Shown here: piece by piece, positions 17,776-26,025 of the stretch
How the letters are laid out: every line of letters begins with the position of its first letter
How positions within the stretch are numbered: the stretch's first letter is position 1
Source of the DNA: Rhodovibrionaceae bacterium
GTDB lineage: Bacteria; Pseudomonadota; Alphaproteobacteria; Kiloniellales; DSM-21159
Length of the DNA: 64,000 nt
Assembly: GCA_028279885.1 (NCBI GenBank)
Contig: JANQMX010000106.1
Coordinates: 1 to 64,000, forward strand
Reading direction: 5' to 3'
Position numbers and translations under genes: made by a program
Notes under the pieces: model-generated
What the model was told of the DNA's origin: nothing
The model's database searches: none
The model's input: the letters and a program-made list of their open reading frames with translations, nothing else

Positions 17776-18582
17776 TTAGCGCCAACTGTTTCCGATCAGC
17801 GCCCGCTCCTCCTCCGGTGAGAGCGGCTCGCCGACGATCGTCTCGGCAATGAAGCCCTCCAGAGCGACCTGCCCACCGCTACTCGCCGCCTCGTAGGCGG
17901 GCTCAGCCGCGCCTTCCAAGGCCTGCTTTGACACCACGAGAACCTCGTCGGTCCAGCCCGCATCGGCACCGCGACAGGCAATGCCGATGGTGGAAGACGC
18001 CGTGTTGGACGAGGTCACCAGCATCTCGTACTCGCGGCAAATCCGGCCGTCGGTTGTGCGGAAGCTCAGCAAGGCAATGGCCGAGGCCTGCGCCGTGTTG
18101 CCGCCTTCCCAGGTCACGCTCTCGAAGCTCTCCACTTCCTCTAGCACCTGGTGCAGAGGGCTTCCGCGATCGATCGGTCCGGCCATATGAACGGCCTGGG
18201 GGAAAGCGCCGTCTTCACCGGGACCGAAATCGAGGTTGAGCCCGATCACACCGCCGACGCAGAGGGCAACCGAAGCCGCCATGGCGAGCTCAGTCCAGCG
18301 CCGAGGAGCTGCCTGGCGGGGCTTGCTCCGGAAGGGGACCACCGTCGCCTCGGCGGTCGCCTCCTGCTGATCTTCGAAAGGGCGCAGCAGCCGTTCCGGC
18401 ACCTCCTCCTCCATCGGATCCTCGAAGGCCTGGCGTAGCTTGTCGCCAATCCTGCGATGTTTCTCGACGAAGGCCCGTGCCTCCGGGTCCTCTGCGATAA
18501 GGCGTTCGGCGCGGGCCAGATCGGCCCCTTCCAGCTCGCCGTCAAGATAAGCTAGCAGCACTTCTTCACGATCCTCTGCCAT
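17776..18582 (-). CDS. Membrane anti-sigma factor for the adjacent ECF sigma
   Basis: A 268-residue single-pass protein. The N-terminal cytoplasmic part (about 1-95) begins with EEVLLAYLDGELEGADLARAERLIAEDPEARAF, the helical pattern of anti-sigma domains. A transmembrane helix follows (ELAMAASVALCVGGVIGL, about 98-115), then a periplasmic domain of about 150 residues. No HxxxCxxC zinc motif is seen. It lies 5 bases after the ECF sigma gene, the standard sigma/anti-sigma pair. The periplasmic domain has cysteines in ICREYEM and IACRGAD that could form a sensing disulfide. Convergent with the CBS gene. Confidence 0.82.
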   Translation of the reverse strand: MAEDREEVLLAYLDGELEGADLARAERLIAEDPEARAFVEKHRRIGDKLRQAFEDPMEEEVPERLLRPFEDQQEATAEATVVPFRSKPRQAAPRRWTELAMAASVALCVGGVIGLNLDFGPGEDGAFPQAVHMAGPIDRGSPLHQVLEEVESFESVTWEGGNTAQASAIALLSFRTTDGRICREYEMLVTSSNTASSTIGIACRGADAGWTDEVLVVSKQALEGAAEPAYEAASSGGQVALEGFIAETIVGEPLSPEEERALIGNSWR

Positions 18583-18587
18583 ACTCG

Positions 18588-19079
18588 TTAGTCCTCGCCC
18601 ATCTGCACTGATAGAGTGCGGCGCGCTCGCGCCAGGCGGCTCATCACCGTCCCGATCGGGATCTCAAGTATCGAGGCTGCCTGCCGATAGGAAACACCGT
18701 CGACACAAACCAAGGCAACTAGCACACGCTGCTCTTCAGGCAGCTTCGCCACAGCTTGCCGGACCTGTGTCAAGGCGATCCGCGCGTCCATTACCTGACG
18801 CCCATCCGTCCCTGCAATCTCCATGTCTTCCGGTGGTGCGTCCGCATAGTTCGCCCGCTTTTCGCTGCGGAGGCGATCGCGCCAGAGATTCTGGGCAATC
18901 CGAAACATCCAGCTATCGAGACGCGTGCCGGGCTGCCAGAGCTCTGCCCGGCTGAGCGCGCGTTCACAGGTGGCTTGAACAAGATCATCTCCCTTCTCAG
19001 CCGAACCGGTGATCGCGTAGGCGAAACGACGAAGCCGCGGAAGCAGCTGCACCATCTCTCGCCTCATGTCATCGGTCAT
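18588..19079 (-). CDS. ECF RNA polymerase sigma factor
   Basis: A 163-residue group IV sigma factor. Region 2 includes LLPRLRRFAYAITGSAEKGDDLVQATCERAL and TRLDSWMFRIAQNLWRDRLR; region 4 includes LPEEQRVLVALVCVDGVSYRQAASILEIPIGTVMSRLARAR. The start is ATG 19079 with GGAAAG upstream. The longer GTG start at 19109 is ruled out if the promoter at 19110-19134 is right, because that GTG lies at its -10 end. The promoter has the same form as the one driving the divergent protease, so the sigma factor probably activates both. It resembles EcfG in region 2 but is paired with a membrane anti-sigma, not NepR. Confidence 0.92.
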   Translation of the reverse strand: MTDDMRREMVQLLPRLRRFAYAITGSAEKGDDLVQATCERALSRAELWQPGTRLDSWMFRIAQNLWRDRLRSEKRANYADAPPEDMEIAGTDGRQVMDARIALTQVRQAVAKLPEEQRVLVALVCVDGVSYRQAASILEIPIGTVMSRLARARRTLSVQMGED

Positions 19080-19109
19080 GGCTGACTTTCCAGTTTCATT
19101 GACCGGCAC

Positions 19110-19134
19110 AACGACCCCACACCTCGATTATTCC
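19110..19134 (-). promoter_or_regulatory. ECF-type promoter of the sigma/anti-sigma operon
   Basis: On the minus strand, GGAAT (19134-19130) is followed by exactly 16 bases and then CGTT (19113-19110). This matches the alphaproteobacterial EcfG-type consensus GGAAC-N16/17-CGTT with one change in the -35. Transcription would begin near 19103, giving a leader of roughly 24 bases before ATG 19079. Confidence 0.72.
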
Positions 19135-19182
19135 CGTTAACCATAGAAAAAAGCGCCACGAGCCATGGAAACGAATTATTTC

Positions 19183-19207
19183 GGAATAAAACCTTGTGTC
19201 CCGCGTT
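19183..19207 (+). promoter_or_regulatory. ECF-type promoter of the subtilase gene
   Basis: GGAAT (19183-19187), 16 bases, then CGTT (19204-19207): identical in both boxes and in spacing to the divergent sigma-factor promoter 50 bases away. The protease ATG is at 19271, giving a leader of about 57 bases. Two identical ECF elements in one intergenic region strongly suggest one regulon. Confidence 0.72.
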
Positions 19208-19270
19208 ATTGCCCCAATTCCTAGGTTATCTACCCTGGGCAAGGTGAGCTCAAGAGAAGAGAGAGGCGAG

Positions 19271-20884
19271 ATGCAGATAAACCGGAATCGAGTTCGCTGG
19301 ATTGGTGCTTTTCTGCTCTCAAGCCTGCTCTTTCTCACGCCGCCGGCCATCATGGCCATCACCCTTCTGCTTCCGCACCCGAGCTTGGCCGATGGCGACG
19401 GCGATGGGGGCGGCGACGGCGATGGGGGCGGCGATGGTGATGGCGGCGGCGATGGCGACGGTGGTGGAGACGGCGGTGACGGCGGCGGCGACGGTGGCGG
19501 CGACGGCGGCGATGGCGACGGCGGCGGCGATGGTGACGGCGGCGGTGACGGCGGCGATGGCGATGGCGATGGCGGCGATGGCGACGGCGATGGAGACGGT
19601 GATGGGGATGGCGATGGCGATGGCGACGGGGACGATGGTGGCGACGACGGAGATGACGGCGACGACGGAGACGATGGCGACGACGGAGACGATGGCGACA
19701 GCGCGGACGCCAGTGACGATGGCGATGACGGCGATGACGGCGACAGCTCCGGCGAAAGCGCCGCAGCCGGCCCGAGCGCAGCGGGTGCCCCGGACGGTGA
19801 CCGCCCCCTGGCCGCAGGCGGCCTGACGCGCAGCGAGGTCATCGTCGTCAACCTGACGCAGGAAGCGCAGAACACTGCATTGAGCTTGGACTTCCTCGTT
19901 CGGGAGACGGAAACCTTCGATGCCTTGGGCTTCAGCTTGACCCGCCTGGTCGGGCCGCTGGGCCGCACCGGCAGTCAAGCGGTGGCGCTGCTGCGCGCGC
20001 GGCAGCCGCAGCTCACGGTTTCCGTAAACGATGTCTATGGCCTCGAGGGAAGCGACTGCCGCGGCAATCACTGCCGCCACTATCGGCTTGTCGGCTGGTC
20101 ACCGCCCAACGACAGCTGCCAGATCGCCGATATCGGCGTGATCGACACCCAGGTGGAGGCAGATCATCCCGTGCTGCGCGGCCAGCCGATCGAGCAACGC
20201 TCCTTCATCGATGATCGGCCACCGGCGGAGACCGACCATGGCACGGCCGTCGTCAGCATCATCGCCGGACGCAGCGACAGCAGCATCCCGGGGCTGGCGC
20301 CGGGCGCCAAGATCTACGTTGCCGGCGTCTTCCATAAGCGGGGCAATAGAAAAGAGGCGAATGCCTTCGACATCGTCGAGGCCTTCAACTGGCTGGCCAG
20401 CGAGAACGTAAGGACCATCAATCTCAGCTTAAGTGGCCCAAACAATTCAGTCTTGGAGCGAGCCGTCACAGCGGTGGCCGCCCAAGGCACCCTGATGGTG
20501 GCCGCGGCTGGCAATAAGGGGCCGCTCGCCGGCCCCGCCTACCCGGCCGCCTACGACCAAGTGATTGCCGTCACGGCCGTCGATACCAACTTGCGGCCCT
20601 ACCGCCGCGCCAACCGTGGTGACTACATCACCGTCGCCGCACCGGGTGTGCGAGTCTGGACGGCGGCAAACGGCAACGGCGGCACCTTCCGGCAAGGCAC
20701 CTCCTTCGCCTCACCCTTCGTCACGGCCATCCTTGCTTCGGCCAACCACGACCAGAATTGGGGCGATATCCGCGATAGCATCGACTGGCTGAAGAGCAAC
20801 ACACGCGACCTGGGCGAGCCGGGCAAGGATCGGCAGTTCGGTTGGGGTCTTATCCGCGCCAACCGGGCCTGCATCGACAAATAG
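19271..20884 (+). CDS. Secreted subtilisin-like (S8) protease with long Gly/Asp repeat
   Basis: A 537-residue protein. A signal-like hydrophobic N-terminus (residues about 8-38) is followed by a Gly/Asp-only region of about 116 residues (41-156), a linker, and an S8 peptidase domain. The catalytic triad is Asp290 (IGVIDTQVE), His321 (DHGTAVV) and Ser476 (GTSFASP), with oxyanion Asn413 (AAGNKG). The Asp-rich tract should be highly acidic and could bind calcium or act as a spacer. ATG 19271 sits behind AGAGGCGAG. It is divergent from the ECF sigma gene and shares its promoter type, so it is probably part of an envelope-stress response. It ends at a strong terminator. Confidence 0.85.
   Translation: MQINRNRVRWIGAFLLSSLLFLTPPAIMAITLLLPHPSLADGDGDGGGDGDGGGDGDGGGDGDGGGDGGDGGGDGGGDGGDGDGGGDGDGGGDGGDGDGDGGDGDGDGDGDGDGDGDGDGDDGGDDGDDGDDGDDGDDGDDGDSADASDDGDDGDDGDSSGESAAAGPSAAGAPDGDRPLAAGGLTRSEVIVVNLTQEAQNTALSLDFLVRETETFDALGFSLTRLVGPLGRTGSQAVALLRARQPQLTVSVNDVYGLEGSDCRGNHCRHYRLVGWSPPNDSCQIADIGVIDTQVEADHPVLRGQPIEQRSFIDDRPPAETDHGTAVVSIIAGRSDSSIPGLAPGAKIYVAGVFHKRGNRKEANAFDIVEAFNWLASENVRTINLSLSGPNNSVLERAVTAVAAQGTLMVAAAGNKGPLAGPAYPAAYDQVIAVTAVDTNLRPYRRANRGDYITVAAPGVRVWTAANGNGGTFRQGTSFASPFVTAILASANHDQNWGDIRDSIDWLKSNTRDLGEPGKDRQFGWGLIRANRACIDK
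19391..19738 (+). repeat. GGCGAC/GGCGAT tandem repeat coding Gly/Asp
   Basis: About 350 bases made almost entirely of GGC/GGT/GGA/GGG and GAC/GAT codons in short periods of 6 to 9 bases. It encodes a Gly- and Asp-only tract inside the subtilase. The frame is unbroken. Third-base variation suggests selection at protein level, but slippage-driven length change is likely between strains. It is not a CRISPR array: units are too short and there are no spacers. Confidence 0.9.
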
Positions 20885-20891
20885 CGTCCAG

Positions 20892-20930
20892 ACTCAAGAG
20901 GCGACTCGCAAGCCGAGTCGCCTCTTGAGT
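20892..20930 (+). terminator. Strong terminator after the subtilase gene
   Basis: A perfect 17-bp stem (arms 20892-20908 and 20914-20930) with the 5-base loop CAAGC begins 7 bases after the stop codon at 20882-20884. GAATTTGTGTTT follows, a weak T-rich tail. Clear terminator architecture. Confidence 0.8.
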
Positions 20931-21016
20931 GAATTTGTGTTTAGATTCCTCCTTTCAACGAGCCGGCACCTCAGTTCGGTTTCGGCAACGCAAGGGCGTA
21001 AGCCAGGGAGGATATC

Positions 21017-21427
21017 GTGGCCAAGGTCTCCGTTCAGTCGAAAGTTGACGCCCCCGTCGACAAGGTCTGGGAACTCATCGGGCACTTCAATGCGCTGCCG
21101 GACTGGCATCCGGCGGTCACCAAGAGCGAACTCGAGGACGGCGGCAAACAGCGGCGGCTTGATCTGGTCGGCGGCGGCTCGATCGTGGAGCGCCTCGACG
21201 AGCATGACCACGACTCCCGTACCTACCGCTATTCCATCGTCAGCGGCCCGCTGCCGGTGATGAACTACGCGGCCGTCATTCGCGTCGAGGAAGACGAGAA
21301 CGGCAAGGCTGTCGTGCATTGGGAAAGCGAGTTCGAGCCCATGGGGCCGGAGAACGACGCGGTCGCCGCCATCCAGGGTATCTACGAAGCCGGCTTCGAG
21401 AACCTCAAGAAGATGATGGGCGGCTGA
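21017..21427 (+). CDS. SRPBCC (polyketide cyclase-like) protein
   Basis: A 136-residue START/Bet v1-fold protein. It begins VSVQSKVDAPVDKVWELIGHFNALPDWHPAV, the standard SRPBCC opening, and ends with a long C-terminal helix (AIQGIYEAGFENLKKMM). Such proteins bind hydrophobic ligands in a deep cavity; many are annotated polyketide cyclase/dehydrase without evidence of that role. GTG 21017 is fixed by a GGGAGGA ribosome site. It is convergent with the thioredoxin-like gene, 37 bases away, and no terminator is visible in that gap. Confidence 0.88.
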   Translation: MAKVSVQSKVDAPVDKVWELIGHFNALPDWHPAVTKSELEDGGKQRRLDLVGGGSIVERLDEHDHDSRTYRYSIVSGPLPVMNYAAVIRVEEDENGKAVVHWESEFEPMGPENDAVAAIQGIYEAGFENLKKMMGG

Positions 21428-21464
21428 GCTGCCCTAGGCTCTTTCGACGGCGCGCGGGCCGGAC

Positions 21465-22025
21465 CTAAGCGGCCTGCCGCCACTTGATGGAGCAGCCCAT
21501 GCTGGCGACCTGCTGGCGCGGCCCTTGCCCGGTCTCGACCACCTGACGCATCGCCTCCAGCAGCTCGCGCTTGGCGCCGGGCGCTGCCGGCTGAGTGCGG
21601 GATTCGTCGAGACGGCCACGATACTGCAGCCCGAGATCGGCATCGAAGCCGAAGAAATCCGGCGTGCAGATGGCGTCGTAGGCCCGGGCGACCGCCTGGC
21701 TTTCATCGATAAGGTAGGGAAAGGTGAAGCCGTGCTCGGCGGCGAAGGCGCGCATCTTGTCCGGCGCATCGGCGGGATAGGCCTGCCAGTCGTTGGACAT
21801 GATCGCCGCAACGCCAACGCCGATCGACTGCAGTTGCTTGGCGTCTGCAACCAGCCGTTCGGCCACCGCCTTCACGTAGGGGCAGTGATTGCAGATGAAC
21901 ATGATCAACGTGGCCGTCTCGCCCCTGATGTCCGCCAGGCTGTGCATCTTGCCGTCCAGATCGGGCAAGCTGAAGTCAGGCGCGGACCAGCCGAAATTGC
22001 AGATCGGTGTTTCCAAGGCAGGCAT
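21465..22025 (-). CDS. Thioredoxin-fold AhpC/TSA-like protein
   Basis: A 186-residue redoxin. APDFSLPDLDGK opens the AhpC/TSA fold, followed by LIMFICNHCPYVKA with a CNHC motif in the thioredoxin active-site position, and an internal YLIDESQAVARAYDAICTPDFFGFD segment holding the cis-Pro region. Proteins of this CxHCPYV type are widespread and are probably thiol peroxidases or disulfide reductases; the physiological partner is not known. No signal peptide is present, so it is cytoplasmic. ATG 22025 follows AGGGGGAAT. Confidence 0.85.
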   Translation of the reverse strand: MPALETPICNFGWSAPDFSLPDLDGKMHSLADIRGETATLIMFICNHCPYVKAVAERLVADAKQLQSIGVGVAAIMSNDWQAYPADAPDKMRAFAAEHGFTFPYLIDESQAVARAYDAICTPDFFGFDADLGLQYRGRLDESRTQPAAPGAKRELLEAMRQVVETGQGPRQQVASMGCSIKWRQAA

Positions 22026-22121
22026 GATCGCATTCCCCCTGTGCTGCAGCTAACACGTTCGCTTCCCCCGACATAGGATCCCCATGACGCGGATGCGAGC
22101 CCAACCGTTGCCTCGATGTTT

Positions 22122-22823
22122 TCAGGCGACGGAAGCCCGAAGTGCTGGGAGAAACGCGTCGAACGCCTCGACAAGAACATCGGCGCCCATGTCCTCGACC
22201 GGCACTTGGCTGTAGCCGAAGGTGACCAGCGCCAACCCCGTTCCGGCGGCTCGCGCCACGCCGGCATCGGCCGCGGAGTCGCCGACCATCAGCGCCGCAT
22301 TCGCCGAGCAACCGAGCTCTGCCAAGCTGTGGAGAAGAGGCCGCGGGTCGGGCTTTTTGGCCGGCGTCGTGTCGCCACCGACGATACTGCCGAACAGGGA
22401 GACGATCGCGAAGTCCTCAAGGATCTGTCGGGAGATGCCTTCCGGCTTGTTGGTGCAGAGCCCGAGACCGATGCCAGCCGCAGCAAGCTCGGTCAGGAGA
22501 CGCTGCGCGCCCGGCATGAGGCGGGTTTTGTCGGTCGCCCGGGCTCGGTAATCGGCAATGAAAGCCGGCATCAAGCGCTCCGCTTCCGGCTCAGAAAGAG
22601 CCTTCCCGTTAGCTGCGAAGCCACGCTGTATCAAGACCTTGGCGCCCGCCCCCACCATGTCCTTGACGTCGTCAAGCGCCTGCTCTCGCAGGCCCTGGCT
22701 CCGCAGTACGCTGTTCAAGGCATCGGTAAGGTCAGGCGCGCTGTCGATGAGCGTGCCGTCGAGGTCGAAAATGATGGCCTGCGGCAACACAGCCGGAACT
22801 CGTCGAATTGTCGGAGAAAGCAC
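22122..22823 (-). CDS. gph: Phosphoglycolate phosphatase
   Basis: A HAD-superfamily phosphatase of 233 residues that removes phosphate from 2-phosphoglycolate. Motif I is FDLDGTLIDSAPDL with the nucleophile Asp. GLCTNKPEG is motif II, the KPDPRPLLHS lysine is motif III, and MVGDSAADAGVARAAG is motif IV. GTG 22823 gives a slightly long N-terminus; a second GTG at 22790 would start closer to the catalytic strand, and neither has a good ribosome site. Its neighbours give no pathway clue. Related HAD phosphatases act on other sugar phosphates, so substrate assignment rests on the Gph-like motif wording. Confidence 0.85.
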   Translation of the reverse strand: MLSPTIRRVPAVLPQAIIFDLDGTLIDSAPDLTDALNSVLRSQGLREQALDDVKDMVGAGAKVLIQRGFAANGKALSEPEAERLMPAFIADYRARATDKTRLMPGAQRLLTELAAAGIGLGLCTNKPEGISRQILEDFAIVSLFGSIVGGDTTPAKKPDPRPLLHSLAELGCSANAALMVGDSAADAGVARAAGTGLALVTFGYSQVPVEDMGADVLVEAFDAFLPALRASVA

Positions 22824-22870
22824 AGCCGGCCGGGGCCCGGCGCCAGGAAAGCGCCGGCCCCATAGCGCGG

Positions 22871-23266
22871 CTACTGAGTCTGAGCGGTCGCTTCCTTCAG
22901 GTAAGCGATCACGTTGGCGACGTCCTCATCCTTCTTGAGGCCGGCGAACGCCATCCGGTTGCCCTTGATGTAGCCTCTCGGGTCCCGGAGGTAGGCGGCG
23001 ATGGTCTCTTCGTCCCAGACAATGCCGGACTCCGACATGGCCTTGGAATAGCGGAAGCCTTCTACCGCGCCAGCTTCGCGGCCGAAGATACCGACCAAGT
23101 GCGGCCCGACCCTGTTCTGCTCCTTGTCCACCACGTGGCAAGCCTGGCACTTGCGATACACCTTCTTGCCCTCGGCTGCGTCTCCGGCGGCCAAGACCGG
23201 CGCCGAGTAGCCAACCGTGAGCAGGGCGCCAAAGACGCTCGCCGTTACCAAAGTCCCAAAACGCAT
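22871..23266 (-). CDS. Periplasmic class I cytochrome c (c2/c552-like)
   Basis: A 131-residue exported monohaem cytochrome. The signal peptide is SVFGALLTVGYSAPVLA (cleavage about residue 26). The haem motif CQACH is near residue 40, and the axial Met is in GNRMAFAGLK near residue 104. These soluble cytochromes carry electrons between the bc1 complex and oxidases or other periplasmic enzymes. ATG 23266 has GGAGGAAGAGG upstream. It lies divergent from the DddP-like gene across a 176-base region. Confidence 0.9.
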   Translation of the reverse strand: MRFGTLVTASVFGALLTVGYSAPVLAAGDAAEGKKVYRKCQACHVVDKEQNRVGPHLVGIFGREAGAVEGFRYSKAMSESGIVWDEETIAAYLRDPRGYIKGNRMAFAGLKKDEDVANVIAYLKEATAQTQ

Positions 23267-23442
23267 ACCTCTTCCTCCGGTCTCGGTTATTTTTGTACGG
23301 GCGAAATACTAATGCTTGGCCCCAGGTCGCTCCATGGGATCAAAGGTCTCACCGTCCGCACGTCCTCCTGTGCTTTGCCGCTGTTCCGAACGCGTCAAGT
23401 CTCTTCGTTCTTGGCGAAGCCTACAGGACTTAGCCCATTACC

Positions 23443-24738
23443 ATGTCAGATGATAGACCGCCTGTTCCACATGAAAAGATCCGCCAAATGCCTCTTGAGA
23501 GCGCCCACGCCCTTTATCGCAGCAACAGCCCGCGCCAGCACGGCGCCATGGAGTTCTCGACGCCGCCCGTCGACCTCGACGTGGTGCGCCTTTACCGCCT
23601 AAACCGCCTCCGCGAGCAGTTGAAAGCGCGTGATTACGGTGGGCTACTGTTGTTCGACCAGATCAACACACGCTATGCCACCGATGCGACCAACATGCAG
23701 ATCTGGTCCTCCCACTACGAGACGCGCTGCGTTTTCATCCCCACGGACGGGCCGGTCGTTCTCTTCGACTATGCCAACCATCCGCATCTGGCCGAGGACC
23801 TGCCAGGGGTCGACGAGTACCGCGTCATGCCCTCCTTCTACTACTTCACCGCCGGCCCCCACGCCGAGACGCGGGCGCGGCAGTTCGGCGACCAGATCGC
23901 CGATCTGATGGCCAAGCATAGTGGCGGCAACAAGCGCCTCGCCGTCGACCGGCTGTCGCACCTCGGCACCGATGCGATCCGCGCCCAAGGCATCGAGATC
24001 TTCGATGGCCTCGAGGTCGCCGAGCTGGCGCGCGCCATCAAGTCGGAAGAAGAGCTGACGCTGATGCGGCGCGCCGTCGAAGTCTGCGAAGCAGGCGTCG
24101 CCGCGATGCGGGACGCGCTGGAGCCGGGCATCACCGAAAACGCCCTTTGGGCCAAGCTGCACGAAGCCAACATCCGCCTGGGTGGCGAATGGATCGAAAC
24201 CCGCCTGCTCTCCTCCGGGCCGCGCACCAATCCCTGGTTCCGTGAGTGCTCCATGCGGGAGATCGAGCGCGGCGACATGGTCAGCTTCGACACCGACCTG
24301 ATCGGCCCCTACGGCTACTGCGCCGACATCTCCCGCGCCTGGGTCTGCGGCGACAAGCCGAGCGACGAGCAGCGTCGGCTCTACGCCATGGCCTACGCGC
24401 AGATCCAGCACAACAAGTCGATCCTCAAGGCCGGCAAGAGCTTCCGCGAGGTGGTTGAGGAGAGTTGGCCGATCCCCGAAGAGTTCCTCTCCAACCGTTA
24501 CGGCAGCGCCCTGCACGGCGTCGGCCTCGCCGACGAGTATCCCTCGATCAAGCATAAGGCCGACTTCCCGATCAAAGGCTACGACGGCGTGCTTGAGGCC
24601 GGCATGACGCTCTGCGTCGAGTCCTTCATCGGCGTCGCGGGCGGCAAGGAAGGCGTAAAGCTGGAGGAGCAGGTGCTGATCACCGAGGACGGCATCGAGC
24701 AGCTCTCGCGCTATCCACTGGAAGAAAGCTGGTTGTAA
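23443..24738 (+). CDS. M24-family protein, DddP-type DMSP lyase candidate
   Basis: A 431-residue protein of the M24 (creatinase/prolidase) fold. The metal set is Asp283, Asp285, Asp295, His358, Glu393 and Glu408. As I recall, DddP uses Asp295, Asp297, Asp307, His371, Glu406 and Glu421, and spacings agree to within one residue. The text around it (EWIETRLLSSGPRTNPWF, FDTDLIGPYGYCADISR, HGVGLADE) is also DddP-like as I remember that family. DddP cleaves dimethylsulfoniopropionate to dimethyl sulfide and acrylate with iron. An aminopeptidase-like function remains possible. The ribosome site before ATG 23443 is weak. Confidence 0.72.
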   Translation: MSDDRPPVPHEKIRQMPLESAHALYRSNSPRQHGAMEFSTPPVDLDVVRLYRLNRLREQLKARDYGGLLLFDQINTRYATDATNMQIWSSHYETRCVFIPTDGPVVLFDYANHPHLAEDLPGVDEYRVMPSFYYFTAGPHAETRARQFGDQIADLMAKHSGGNKRLAVDRLSHLGTDAIRAQGIEIFDGLEVAELARAIKSEEELTLMRRAVEVCEAGVAAMRDALEPGITENALWAKLHEANIRLGGEWIETRLLSSGPRTNPWFRECSMREIERGDMVSFDTDLIGPYGYCADISRAWVCGDKPSDEQRRLYAMAYAQIQHNKSILKAGKSFREVVEESWPIPEEFLSNRYGSALHGVGLADEYPSIKHKADFPIKGYDGVLEAGMTLCVESFIGVAGGKEGVKLEEQVLITEDGIEQLSRYPLEESWL

Positions 24739-24903
24739 GGACAGCGGCCGATGGCCAGTGCCTGTCGCAGCACAGCCCGGCCGAAGATTCACGCTCACTA
24801 GAACGAATAAAAACGGCGACTGCCGTGTTTCTCCCCGTGAGGTGCCGGAATGGCTACGCGAGCCGTGGCCCGGCGCCGGTGGACAACAGGGAGAAAACGT
24901 CAG

Positions 24904-26025
24904 ATGCATGTACTTTTCCGGGCCGCGGCAGCGGCCGGCCTGTCACTCACGCTCGCAGCGCCCGCGCTCGCGAACAGTCCGCAGAGCTTCATAACCTCCG
25001 AACATAAATTCCTGCTCACGCCCGTGGCCAAGGGGCTGGAGCATCCCTGGGGGCTGGACTGGCTGCCGGACGGGCGCATCATCGTGACAGAGCGCGCGGG
25101 GCGCATCCGCATCGTCGAGACCGACGGCACCCTCGGCGCGCCGCTCGGCAACGTGCCGGACATCGTGACCGAGTTCCGCGACGGCCTGCTCGACGTTTCC
25201 GTCAGCCCGAACTTCGGCGAGGACAACACGGTCTTCTTCGCCTACTCCCAGAAGGAGGGCGACCTGCGCTGGATGGAACTCGCCTCGGCTCGGCTTGCCG
25301 GCGACAGGCTCGAAGACGTCACCGTCATCTTCTCCTCGGGCGTGAAAACCGAGAACCTCGAGGGCTTCGGCAGCCGCATCCGCTTCGACGCCGACGGCAA
25401 CCTGCTTGTCAGCGTCGGCGATCATGCGGAGGTTGCGAAGGTCCAAGACACGAGCAACACGCTCGGCACCATCGTGCGTCTGCACCCCAACGGCACGCCC
25501 GTGGCGAACAATCCGGGGGGCGAGCTGCACCCGGCGATCTACGCCTACGGCTTCAAGAACCCGCATGGCCTTGCCTTGGCCGAGGACAGCGCCCTCTGGG
25601 CCGCCGATCACGGCGGGGCCGGCGGCGACGAGCTCAACCGCGTCGAGATGGGCGCGAACTACGGTTGGCCGACACGAACGTTTGGCGGCGGCGATGCCCC
25701 CGGCGCGGGCCAGGCCTCCGCCGGCGCCTTCACGGAGCCGGTCTTCACCTGGGGCGTCTGGCCGGTCGTCGCCCTCTCGGGTCTCGAGGTCTATACGGGC
25801 GACGACTTCCCCAACTGGCGTGGTGACCTTTTCTCCGGTTCGCTCTCCCAATCTAGGCTGATTCGTTTCCTGCTCAGCGACGAGGGCAACGTCATCGGGA
25901 CGGAAACCGTCTTGGACTTTGAGATCGGTCGCGTGCGGGACGTTCGGCAAGGCCCCGACGGCCGTCTGTACCTTCTGAATGACGAGTTGGAGGGTGGAGT
26001 TTTCCGCATCGACCCCGCGGAGTGA
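24904..26025 (+). CDS. PQQ-dependent aldose sugar dehydrogenase-like protein
   Basis: A 373-residue exported six-bladed beta-propeller of the soluble glucose/aldose dehydrogenase family (YliI-like). The signal peptide spans about residues 1-23 (VLFRAAAAAGLSLTLAAPALA). Then come LEHPWGLDWLPDGRIIVTERAGRI, EFRDGLLDVSVSPNF, FGSRIRFDADGNLLVSVGDH, the long GFKNPHGLALA segment and DHGGAGGDELNRVEMGANYGWP, all typical. Members oxidise sugars with PQQ and calcium, passing electrons to periplasmic acceptors; not all paralogues bind PQQ. The start is ATG 24904 behind AGGGAGA; an in-frame upstream ATG at 24850 would lengthen the signal sequence and lacks a ribosome site. Confidence 0.87.
   Translation: MHVLFRAAAAAGLSLTLAAPALANSPQSFITSEHKFLLTPVAKGLEHPWGLDWLPDGRIIVTERAGRIRIVETDGTLGAPLGNVPDIVTEFRDGLLDVSVSPNFGEDNTVFFAYSQKEGDLRWMELASARLAGDRLEDVTVIFSSGVKTENLEGFGSRIRFDADGNLLVSVGDHAEVAKVQDTSNTLGTIVRLHPNGTPVANNPGGELHPAIYAYGFKNPHGLALAEDSALWAADHGGAGGDELNRVEMGANYGWPTRTFGGGDAPGAGQASAGAFTEPVFTWGVWPVVALSGLEVYTGDDFPNWRGDLFSGSLSQSRLIRFLLSDEGNVIGTETVLDFEIGRVRDVRQGPDGRLYLLNDELEGGVFRIDPAE

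Noticed and set aside
19391-19738. Repeat tract considered as a CRISPR array
   Set aside because: Units are 6-9 bases, without spacers of constant length, and lie in frame inside a protease gene.
19319-20080. 253-codon minus-strand frame full of Ile/Ala/Val repeats
   Set aside because: It is the antisense reading of the Gly/Asp repeat; no start context and no domain.
23644-24909. 421-codon minus-strand frame over the DddP-like gene
   Set aside because: Antisense to a gene with a full metal-ligand set.
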